Source: Meloidogyne chitwoodi
Lineage: Eukaryota > Nematoda > Chromadorea > Rhabditida > Meloidogynidae
Assembly: GCA_015183035.1 (NCBI GenBank)
Contig: JACZZP010000002.1
Location: forward strand, 1,736,001-1,800,000
Direction of reading: 5' to 3'
Length of the DNA stretch: 64,000 bases
Below the pieces are notes generated by a model that had not been told where the DNA came from, made no database searches, and saw nothing but the letters and a program-made list of their open reading frames with translations. This document shows, one piece after another, positions 11,409 through 21,447 of the stretch; positions within the stretch are counted from its first letter, which is position 1; every line of letters starts with the position of its first letter. Made by a program: the position numbers and the translations under genes.

Positions 11409-12778
11409 TCATAATTCCTGATGTAATCCATTGTAAACTTTAGGTTTAAACTCATCTTGAGCAAGCAATTCAGCCAATTGTTTCTTCTGTTCAGCACTAA
11501 ACTCTCCCCTAGGGAATTCTACATCAAATGTAACATAAAGAATTCCTCGCTGATTATTATTTGTCAAAGAAGGCATTCCTTCATCTTTTTTTCTGATACG
11601 AGCACCCGGCCAAGTTATCTAAAAATTTTCTTTTAGTAAATATTATGAAAATATTATTATAAAAATTACTTTATCTCGTGTAATATGCACTTTATGGCCA
11701 TCCAAATGTTCAATATCAATCTAAAAAATTAATTATTAAATTTCAAAATTAAAAACCTCAAATCCAGATAATGCTTGTTGTAATGAAACAGTCACATTTG
11801 TATATAAATCCATTCCTTTACGTTCAAATTGAGAATGTGGCTGAATACGTAGTTTAACAACTAAATCCCCTGGATCGCCTTCAATATGAGGTTCGCCTTC
11901 TCCAACAAAGCGAACTTCCTGCCCATTATCCGCACCAACTTCTACCTCAATCTTTTTAGAATTTTATTTTTGTAACAAAAATTTAGAAAACCTCCAAGAC
12001 TTTATTTTGCTTCTCAAGTTTTACATTAGGACATTGATCACATACGCGGACTTGAAACATTTGAAAACGGCCTGCCCCTAATTGTTGTGTACGCATTTCA
12101 TGTCGGCAATTACATTCTCTTGTGCCGCTTGTTTGTTTGTAAACAGACTTTTTTCGTTTTACTTCTACGAATTTTCCCTTGTAAACCTAAGATAATTTAT
12201 TTATAAATTTAGTATTATCTTGAACTGTGAAACCTCTTCAAGGGAAACAAATAAATCAAAAATAACATCTGCACCTCGGGCGGTTTCCTCATCCTGGTCA
12301 TTACTTCCATGACCAAAGAAATCGCCAAAGAACGATGAGAATGGATCGTGTCCACCAAAACCTCCTCCATCACCCATCTTCTTAACTCCCTCTTCTCCAT
12401 GTTGATCATAAATTTCACGTTTCTTTCGGTCACTCAAAACCTTCATTTTATTAGTTTAAATAGAAATTTAAAAAATAAAAACCTCATAGGCTTCCCCCAA
12501 ATCTTGAAATTTTTCTTGTGATTCAGGATCTATAAAAAAATTTAAAAATAATTGTTCAAAAAGGCAAATAATTATTTTTTACCATCTTGGTTCTTATCTG
12601 GATGAAGTTGTTTAGCAAGTCTTCTATAAGCAGATTTAATTTCATCAGGTTCTGCATCACGTTTAACTCGAAGTATTGAATAAAAATCTCTCCCAGTCAA
12701 TACAAGGAGAAAATTTGAATTTAAAATACAACAAAATATAAAAAAGCATTGTGACCTTTCAACCCAAATAAATCTCAT
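11409..12778 (-). CDS. dnj-20: ER luminal J-protein, ERdj3/DNAJB11 type
   Basis: Co-chaperone that recruits BiP/Hsp70 to unfolded clients in the ER lumen. Seven exons on the minus strand: 12778-12583, 12529-12483, 12440-12234, 12186-11992, 11951-11757, 11720-11670, 11618-11409; 366 aa. A hydrophobic N-terminus ([16 protein letters not shown]) acts as signal peptide. The J domain follows directly, with the HPD motif at residues 59-61, then a Gly/Phe-rich linker ([19 protein letters not shown]). The Cys region [19 protein letters not shown] plus VCDQCPNVK is diagnostic of ERdj3, not of cytosolic DNAJA/B proteins. The end [13 protein letters not shown] has no KDEL-type signal, as expected for ERdj3. 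It lies 351 nt downstream of, and on the same strand as, the glucosidase II beta gene. Confidence 0.93.
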
Positions 12779-13129
12779 TCGAAACTAAAATACAAAAATA
12801 AAAATAATAAAGAAATTAAGAGGATGAAATTTAGAAAAGGAAATATTGAAAAGATTCGAATTACAAGAAGCCAACGCACAAATACATGGAAAGACGAAAT
12901 CCACCTCTCATTCTCTTAGTTCACTTTAATTTGTCGTCATACAAACAAAATGCCAAAAGCGCGGAAATTTGAAAAATAAATTCTTTAAACACTACAATTC
13001 CCTAATTTAACACAAACTATAGTATAAATTAAAATTGTCAACATTTATTGTCGTTTTATAAATTAAATAAATATAAAGTTTATAATATTTAAAATTGAAA
13101 AATTATTGTCTAGTTATTTAAAAAACACT
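12779..13129 (-). other. 351-nt spacer between two ER folding genes
   Basis: Lies between the glucosidase II beta stop and the ERdj3 start, both on the minus strand. No exon is visible. The distance is longer than most nematode operon spacers but within range. I see no unambiguous trans-splice signal beyond ordinary 3' splice-like AG sites. Confidence 0.4.
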
Positions 13130-15620
13130 TTAAAGTTCAAAATGAGCTTCTGCTACATCCATTTCTTTAGGATCTTGGCATGCAGCCGGTGCACGTACCA
13201 AAAACTTGTATTCGCATTTGGCTGGCTCACTAGCTTCCATCAATTCCAATTCTATCCCACAAACAAATTCTACAAGTGTTGAACGTGCTGGGCCATTCCA
13301 ACAACCTTGGCCATGTTCATATTTTTGCAGAGAGAATTTATTTGTCTCTGACCAATTCCCCCAATGGCTAAAAAAGAAAATGTAAAAACTTAAGTAAAAA
13401 AAGTATACCCAAGATCCACTTCATTGTGACCAGAACGGTCTTTTTGTATAGTACGATCGAATAAACATATTTTATAAATGTATTGCGTAGTAGTCAACTC
13501 TGCACATTTACCTTTGAGTGGAGCCCATTCGTGATCAATACCATATTCTTGTTCCAAGAATTGCTCAGAATTACTTAATTCATTAAATATTTTAAAATAA
13601 ATTTATTAAAATATTACAAAAATAAAACCTAATATCTTGTTGAAGATTACTAATCTGACTTTCAACTTCTTCAAATTCTTTTCTAGCATCATTAGATTTT
13701 TCAATTAATTTTTGTGTTTCTTCATCATATTTAGGACCATCAATTTCTTTTTGTTTCGAATCTGTCAAATCACTTCCTTCTTTTTCTTCTTCTTCATTCT
13801 TATCAATTACTTTTTGTTTCTTCTCTTTACATTTTTTTAAAAAGTCAATAATATTTTGGAATTTATTTTTTAATATTTCTATGTCAATATATTCAACTCC
13901 TTCAAAAATTACTTTAAGCATTTCTTCTAAATCTAAATTATCGCCAGAAGCACCATAAGATTCTTCGTTATTATTTTCAGGTGGTTGGATTTTTTGAAGT
14001 TTGCATTCCGCAAATGTTTGCAATTCATCATTTGAAACTCTACAAAAAGAAATTAAAATCATAAATGTAACTAAAAAGAAATCTCTATTACAGTTTATGC
14101 GTCCAATCGAATTTTAAAGTTTAATAAAAGTTTATGATCCCAATAAAATTTATATTTGTCAAATCGATATATTTCTGAGTTCTAACTATTTCCTATGTGA
14201 TTTTGTGGTTCGCGCCCGTTTTTTATATTTTTAGTCAAAAATTGAAATATATTTAAAAAATAAACCTTCCATCTTCGTCTCTATCCATTTGCTTTAATAA
14301 ATATTGAGATTGCTCCGTTAATTGGCGTTTCTTTTCTTCTTCCCATTGCTCATCAACTTCACGCTTTGCTTCACTTTCTAAACTTTCGGCTATATTTTTT
14401 GCTTCTTCTGCTTCAGTTTTTCGTTGCACCAACAAAGATAATTCAACCTTCATTTGCTCCAATTCTTTAGCCTTTTCCTCCATCATCTTTTTTCCTTCTA
14501 AAGCTAATTCTCCACGCTTATGCCAGCCAGCTTCATATATTGCACGACGATGCTTTGCTTCAGAACGAGCCTCTGAACCAAGAGCGTCACATATATTTGG
14601 GCACTCAATACCTGAATCCCATTCATCACTTCCATCACAACAATCTACAAAATAAATTTTTAAATATAAATAAAAATTTTATCTAATAAAACAAACCACA
14701 AATATAATCATTAACTCTACTTGAAGGAATTAATGCGGGCTTGTAGGCATAATTGCTGCAATAAAATTTGCCATTCCGACATGCGGCAGTTCCTTAAATA
14801 ATTTTAGGTAAAATATATTATAAATATTAATACGGATTACTGATTGGCGATTTGAAAATGTTTTTAGGTGACATTCTAATTATAAAATATAATAAAATTA
14901 AACAAACCTGGTTCATCAGAACCATCTGAACAATCACAGTAATCATCATTTACTTGATTAAATGGAATAATTTTATTGCCATCAAGACATGAAAAAGTTT
15001 TTCCACCCGAATAGAATGAGGCAACTTAGAAAGTAAAATGGGCAATCCTTCGGAATTGTGATCCCATCGAAAAAATTAAATATTCTGAAAACATGTTTCT
15101 AGGGGTAATTTGGGGCGCTGATCACGAATCTGAGGCCAGATTTTGCCTATCACTTGATTTTATCTATGATTTTAATCAAGTACTTAATTTTTTTAAAATA
15201 ATTTTTAGCGAAAAAGACACTATTCGATTCGTCAAATTAAGCTGAATCGGATAGTACCACTCAATGTTATTGAAATGAATATGGACAGAATTACAGGCGA
15301 TTAAAAATCGTAACTCATCTCCATGATTGCTAAAAATCATTGATAAAATCAAGTGTTAAACAAAATCTGGGTTAAGATTCGTGATCACCGCTACAAATTA
15401 CCCCTGGAAACAAGTTTTCAAAATTTTTAGATTTTTTTCGAAGGGACCACAATTCCAAAGGATTGCCGTAAAATGTAAATTCTGTATTAAAAATAAAATT
15501 CATACGTTGAGGACGAACACCACGAGGCAACAAACTTTTTGTAATTGAATCCTCAGCGAATATGACAAAAATACAAATAAGAAAGGAAATAAATACTAAA
15601 AGATATGTAGTAATTCCCAT
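13130..15620 (-). CDS. PRKCSH: Glucosidase II beta subunit (PRKCSH)
   Basis: Regulatory, mannose-binding subunit of ER glucosidase II, which trims glucose from N-glycans in the calnexin cycle. Seven exons: 15620-15506, 15024-14908, 14792-14697, 14644-14266, 14039-13629, 13573-13409, 13367-13130; 506 aa. Signal peptide ([18 protein letters not shown]), then two LDL-A-like modules ([12 protein letters not shown] and [14 protein letters not shown]), a long Glu/Lys coiled coil, an EF-hand-like loop DRDEDGRVSNDE, an acidic stretch, and a C-terminal MRH lectin domain. The protein ends HFEL, a variant of the HDEL/KDEL retrieval signal. Intron 1 contains a 427-bp MITE. Without the insert it would be about 55 nt. 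Confidence 0.93.
15041..15467. mobile_element. GGCAATCC MITE in PRKCSH intron 1 (8-bp TSD)
   Basis: 427-bp element starting GGCAATCCTTCGGAATTGTG, with a roughly 90-bp imperfect inverted copy at its right end, flanked by the perfect duplication GTAAAATG (15033-15040 and 15468-15475). It shares the terminal GGCAATCC and an internal block around GCGCTGATCACGAATCT with the 423-bp MITEs at 39313 and 46637. No long reading frame lies inside. The host intron's donor (15505-15504) and acceptor (15026-15025) are intact on either side. Confidence 0.87.
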
Positions 15621-16173
15621 TATTTAAAATGTTGTAAACTAAAAAATTAAAACTAAACAAATATTGCTATTAGAGTGAGGCGCAAAACAAAAGCTCAATA
15701 TATTCTGTGGAAAAATCCGATTATTTTTAAGATTTGTGGGATTTGCAGTCTTACATTTGTAGGACTAGTCCTGTAAAGTAAATTAAAAATTAACACTTAA
15801 AACGAGTGGCATGTCCGGGCTTCCGGAATGATATACGGAGATATTGAAACAAAAAAACGGAAGAACTATTCTGAATATTCTGATATTCGGCTATAAGTGA
15901 ATAGTTAGAAAACAAAATAGTTCATTGTCAAAAGTACTTAAATGTCTAATTTACCAAAGACTGAGTTGGCAAATACTCTAAATGTCCAAGACTGATTCGT
16001 ACCTTTTTTCATCCTTTCTTTATTTATCCTTAATTTTTTTGTTTCTTTTACATTCCACTCTCTCTCTTTCAATACCTATTTAACATTTTTACAATAAAAT
16101 TAATTTCTTATTTTAGAATTACATAACTAAATAATTATTTTAAATTTTTATTTATATTAAATTACTTATTTTT
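15621..16173. other. Divergent promoter region
   Basis: PRKCSH (-) and the hAT-derived gene (+) diverge from this 553-nt gap, so it must hold both promoters. It contains a CTCTCTCTC run at about 16063-16075 and a somewhat less AT-rich block at 15810-15900. No specific site assigned. Confidence 0.45.
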
Positions 16174-19163
16174 ATGGATGATCAAATGTTTACATCATTA
16201 AAAGATATTAATGGAAATAGTTCAAATTTTGTAGAACATATTGGTAATATTTTTTAATTAAAAATTTTATTTTTTTAGTTATTACTAGAGATGAAGTAAA
16301 TAGTTGTGTTGAACAAAGTCAATTAGAACTTTGTGAACCTCCACATTCTCTTTTGCGATATTTTCAATATTCTCGAGGTGAGCCTGTGGCAACTTGTAGA
16401 ACTTGTCAGAAGCAAATTAAAAGAACACAAGGAAATACTAATGGAATGTCTAAACATTTAATGCGCCATCCTAAGTTTTTGGAATGACTTTACTTATATT
16501 AAAATTTATTTTTAGTATTTTTGAGGAATTCTCTACTGCTAAAAGTGCTAGGCTACCCACCTCTAGAATGTTGAAAAATGAATATACTACGCCTTTAAAA
16601 AAATCAAAAATAAAGTTACAGAGGTTAAATATAAAAAAAAAATAAATAAAGATTATATTTAAGTGACAGAGACTCTGAATTTGTTTCCAATGGCATAGAA
16701 AAAACTGCTTTTACTGAAAATGCTACTTGCGATGGGTTGAAGGAACAGGATGAAACAATAATTGATTTAACCAAACCTCCTCAATCTCTTCTTCGTTATT
16801 ACCAATATGGCAGAGGTGATCCTTCAGCAACATGCAGAATTTGTCAAAAACGTATTAGTCGAAAGAAGGGAAATACAAAAGGAACAACACGTCATTTAAT
16901 GCTTCATCCTAGGTTTTCCTTATCTTTTAATAATTCATAATTATAAGTTTTTAGTTTTTTCAAGCAATTCGCCATAGCCAAAAATGTTGAAATTCCCGTC
17001 ATGAAACCTAAACGTGAAATTAACCCTTCAAAGTCGGCCGCAAATCAAAATAAAAACACAACCGTAAAAATTGAAAAATGGGAGCAAAATACAGCAAAAT
17101 CTAAGAAAATGGACGATGCAATTCTTCGCTTTATTTGCCTTTCATCTCAACCACTTTCAATAACTGAACAAGAAAGTTTTTCTGATATGTTTTCTCTTGC
17201 ATGTCCCAAGTTTTTATTATATTTTGTTAGTAAAATTTTAATATTTTAGCTATTCGATTAAAAACCGAGATTATATGACAACATTAATGAATAAAAAATT
17301 TCAAGCAAGATATTCGAGTTTAAAAGATGCCTTAAGTAAATGTCAAAGTTGTTCTTTTACAACTTCCATTGGTCAATTTAAAGGTCAATATTTTTTAAGG
17401 TTTGTTTCTTTTTTGTTAAATTGTATTAGATGTTTCACGTTATTGAGTTAGAAATGTTATATTAATTTCAATTATTTGAAATGAAAAAAGGATAAAAATA
17501 TGATTTTTAGAATACTTTTTTCATATTTAAGTGTAACCTGTCATTTTATTGATGATTCATTTAATCAAATTTGGAAAGTACTTGGTGCAGAACCAATTCA
17601 TGGAGAGCATACTTCAAATTCTATATCAAATAAAATAAACGAAATATTTATTGATTTTGGGATATCCCCATCACAGGTACATATCTTTTTACGAGATGCC
17701 GCTTCATCAATGTGTAGGGCTGTTGAAGGTTTTTTGAAATCAATGAATAAAAACATTTGTTTTTTATATTTTTAGGTTTAAAATTTCGACATTTTGATTG
17801 TTTTTTGCATAAATTAGCTTTGGCTGTAAGTGATGGATCTAATCTGCCAGAAATTGCAAAACAAATACAAATTTGTCGAGAACTTGTTGCTTTCTATAAT
17901 TGGTTTATTTTTTTTAATTTAATAAATTAAATAAAAATTCACAGGTCTTCAGCTTTTCAGAATGCTCTTTCAATGCAACAACAACTTTTAGATGCTCCAC
18001 ATAATCCCCTAATTGGAGAAATCCAAACTCAATGGACTTCTACTTTAACAATGACTAGACGTGTTATTGAACAACAACATGCATTATTAGCTGTTTCTCT
18101 GGATTTTCAAGATGTTGTACTCCCAAATTTTGAACTTTTGAAGAAAATTTTGAATGTAAAATTTTTAATTAGAAATTTAATTTTATATCTATGTTTATCA
18201 ATTAGAATTTACATTTTATAAAATACTAGAAATTTTATTTTTAGATTCTTCAACCATTTGAAAACAAAACAAACTCATTATCCAATAGAAATGAATGTAT
18301 TAGTTCTGTATTACCATCTTATAAATACCTTTTAAATTGCTTGGCAGAAAACCCTTGTGATTCATTAGAAGAACGCTCATTTAAAACGGCTATTTCTGAT
18401 GGTTTAAGAAGTAGAATGGATTCTTTAGTTGACAAAAAGTACTTTAAATTTTCATATTTTAAGCAAATTAATAATTTAGTTTTTTGGTATTGGCAACTTT
18501 GCTTGATGCTCGCTACAAAAATCAAGCAAATATTTTTGATTCAGATGAAAGAATTCGAAACAAGGCGCTTTTATGTTCGACAATATTGCCTGATTTGGAC
18601 TCTGAACAAAGACAAAATCTTCAAAAACATGCATTTGATGAAGTTAATTTTCAAATATATTATTTATTTTTAAAATTTTATAGACAGAAATGTCTGAATT
18701 TTTGACTGGATTTCAAGAGATTGATTGTATAGCTAATACTACTACGTCTACTGTTGAATACTCCACAGTCGAAGAGGAAGTAGAATCCTACTTGCAGGTT
18801 CAATTTTTCAATTTTAAATATGTGTCAAGGTTTTACGGTTAAGGGAAATTTAGAAATTATTATTTTGCCATAGTTTGAACGAATCTACTTTCAAACAATT
18901 AAATATTGTATTTTTAGTCTTCAATCGAAAGGATTGGCGCCGATCCACTTGATTATTGGAGAAAAGCAGCGAATAGCAATTCTTATCCAAATCTTAGAAG
19001 ACTAGCTAGAATTTTCCTTTCAGCACCCCCTTCAAGTGCAGAATCGGGTCGTGCCGTTTTGCGATTGACAGAAACTGAAAGTTTTAGAGAATTAAGTTCA
19101 TCTGGTGAAAATGGACAACAATCCAGAGCACAAATGTTTTTACATTTTAATTATGATAATTAA
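16174..19163 (+). CDS. hAT-transposase-derived protein with two BED fingers
   Basis: Thirteen exons, 766 aa: 16174-16243, 16279-16474, 16516-16623, 16664-16912, 16955-17209, 17250-17399, 17511-17728, 17776-17902, 17945-18155, 18245-18438, 18480-18642, 18684-18797, 18918-19163. Two BED-type zinc fingers (SLLRYFQYSRGEPVATCRTC with HLMRHP; SLLRYYQYGRGDPSATCRIC with HLMLHP) precede a hAT transposase-like body: HFIDDSFNQIWKVLG, FRHFDCFLHKLALAV, VLATLLDARYKNQ, and the C-terminal dimerisation block DPLDYWRKAANSNSYPNLRR followed by SAPPSSAESGR. Introns interrupt it throughout and the frame is clean, which points to a host-domesticated ZBED-like gene and not a mobile copy. I did not find flanking inverted repeats. 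DNA binding is inferred from the fingers; the cellular role is unknown. Confidence 0.85.
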
Positions 19164-19284
19164 TAGAATAATAAATTATTTTTTCATTTCACTTTATATA
19201 CTTTTAAATTTATATTTAAATAAATTAATACGAACAAAGAACGAGTGAAAACAGTATTTCTTGAGATCTTAATAATTGTTCGAA

Positions 19285-19728
19285 TTATTTTGCTGCCTGT
19301 TGTCGGCTTTGTAAGACTTCCTTTCGAGTGGCTTCCTGGAATTATTATTAGAATAATAATATTTTCTAGATACCTGTAGTAGTTGAGTGTCAATCCCATC
19401 AGATGGAAGGTGAACATAACGGATTACAGAGCCGCGGATAAAACAATTCTTTACCGAGATCATGTGTGGATGTCTAAACGTTGATATTAAAGTTAATAGA
19501 CTATCATCACCTTTCCACGTCTGCAACGGTTATATCAGTCACTTTAACATTCAAATATTGATCAACCGAATGTAGAGTTCCACAAATGCTACAATAAAAT
19601 AGAAGTTTAGGATAGAATCCCCCCAATCTTATTTAGAAAACTAAAAATCAAACAAACCTTAAATCATTTTTAAGTTCAATAATAACCTCCCGGCCAACAA
19701 GAGATTTAAAAAAAGAAAAGAATAACAT
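19285..19728 (-). CDS. lsm-2: U6 snRNA-associated Sm-like protein LSm2
   Basis: Subunit of the LSm1-7 and LSm2-8 heptameric rings used in cytoplasmic mRNA decay and nuclear U6 snRNA function. Four exons: 19728-19658, 19588-19511, 19473-19374, 19335-19285; 99 aa, the usual length. Sm motif 1 is ELKNDLSICGTLHSVDQYLN. Sm motif 2 is ISVKNCFIRGSVIRYVHLP. The end DTQLLQEATRKEVLQSR also matches the family. The third exon begins at the AG of a 37-nt intron; reading through it would insert a spurious stretch with a GDDSLLTLISTF sequence. It lies 128 nt downstream of TSEN34 on the same strand, as expected for nematode operon partners. Confidence 0.93.
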
Positions 19729-19856
19729 AACTAAAAATTTTTTATATTTGAAAAAGAGAACCTACAAAGAAAAACTATTAAAGTAAATAAACTTTTAAAA
19801 ATTAGGCCAAATTTTTTAAAAATTTTATTCAATATCAAACTATTATTTAACAAAAA

Positions 19857-21057
19857 TTAACGACTTCCATCTCCTTTCCACCAATTCATTTCCAAATAGT
19901 AAGGCAAAATAGTTCCTGGACTAACTATAGCCAAAAGAATTTTCTTTTTTACTTGTGTGCCCTATCAAAGAAAAAATTTTAACAGAAAAAACTTTTAAAA
20001 CATACTACACGTGAGGCAGCAATTAAATTATAAATATTTAATGATTTATTTACATCACTACAAATAACCATAAAAATTGAATGCTGTTCATCAGGCGGTT
20101 TTTCATAAGCTAAATAATCACAGCCAAATTTTGTACCGCTAAGAAGATAAAAACCTTAAATTTTAATATTAAAAAGAGGAAAAATAATTAAAAAAAACCT
20201 TTTCTCCAAAGATCACGAAAAACTGTTAATTTAATTAAATATTCAGCATTTTGCGGAAAATCAGGTAAATCATTAAAAAAGTTATAAAAAGTAGATGGGA
20301 GTCATAAAATATAAAAAGAAAATATTATTTTTTTTATTATTAATATACCATAAGAAGTTGAATTCCTTGTTGATGAAGCCATTTTGTGTACATTTCTTAA
20401 ACGAAGTTCACTAATAATTGTTTGTAATTCTTCATCCTCAAAACCTTCATTTTCATTATTTATTTTCACACTCTCATCATTACTACTTAAATAATCAATT
20501 TTGCGAATCTTAAGAAGAGTAGAAGGTACATTAGTACCTAACAATGCTCTTTTCCTTTTCTTTAAATTACGGCCAATTAAAATTTTCCGAGCCAAGAACA
20601 TAAGATTTTCCTCTTCTTTATTATTCTAAATAAAAATGATATGATAAAAATCTCAGTTATGTTTTACCATTTTAAAATTATTTTCTTCAATTTTATCATT
20701 ACCATAAGACTCTCTTCCTTTAATTGGAGTATTAATGTGACAAATCTGAGCAAATCCTCACATGTGTAAAATTTAGTTAAATTTTATTATAAATTTAGAA
20801 CTAACCATTTTCAACTAGAACCTGAACTTGTTCGGAAAGCAAAATAACAGGCAAAAATGGCAAAACATTGCTTTCTTCTCCACTTTTTGAGTGATAAAAT
20901 GATGAACAGATTAATCGATATCTTTGACGTAATTCTTCAGATTCTAAATTTTAATGAATTTTAAACTAAATTTTAGTAAATCAAAACCTTGAAATGTTAA
21001 AAAAATATGATCGCCAACATCAAAAATTTGAATACGACCAACACAATTATTCGACAT
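19857..21057 (-). CDS. TSEN34: tRNA-splicing endonuclease subunit Sen34
   Basis: Catalytic subunit that cleaves the 3' splice site of intron-containing pre-tRNAs. Exons: 21057-20988, 20943-20806, 20756-20668, 20625-20349, then 20222-20199 (or 20303-20199, see below), 20154-20006, 19961-19857; 283 aa or 310 aa. The C-terminal nuclease fold is clear: VFRDLWRKGFYLLSGTKFGC, DYLAYEKPPDEQHSIFMV (putative catalytic Tyr and His) and GTQVKKKILLAI (Lys). The stretch NDLPDFPQNAEYLIKLT, just upstream of VFRDLW, looks coding and joins exon 4 in frame only if a 45-nt intron ends in AT instead of AG. A conventional CAG acceptor at 20224-20223 skips it. Both routes keep the frame. The central part is a variable Lys/Arg- and acid-rich linker. 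Confidence 0.85.
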
Positions 21058-21447
21058 TTTTAGACTAAATCAATTGGTTAAAATAAAACACCCATCCAAA
21101 ATATAAAAAGTATTTTATGGAAGTGATAAATCAATAAATAAAAGAGCAAATACCATAATCATCTTTTATTCAAAAATTAAAAAGGCATGAATTGTGGTTT
21201 GAATATAAATTTATTTAATAATTAACTTTTTATTGTAAAGTGAGTGTTTTCTTAAAAAATGACGTTTATTCATGTTATAACTATTCAAGGTTTCATTATC
21301 TCTTTACTAGCTAGAATGTAACCAAATTAATATTCAACCATTAATAAATTTTTAGATTATACATAAAAATATAAAAAATGTTTGGATATATGAATATTTC
21401 CAAAACCCGAGATATAATCAAAGAAAGTATATCTTGTTTAATTTTTT
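21058..21447. other. 390-nt spacer between atg-4 and TSEN34
   Basis: Non-coding spacer between two minus-strand genes. AT-rich, nothing else recognised. Confidence 0.4.

Noticed and set aside
15372..15620. Unspliced continuation of the PRKCSH first exon into the MITE
   Set aside because: The frame runs from the signal peptide into transposon sequence. A GTATGA donor at 15505 and an acceptor at 15025 restore the conserved LDL-A module in frame.
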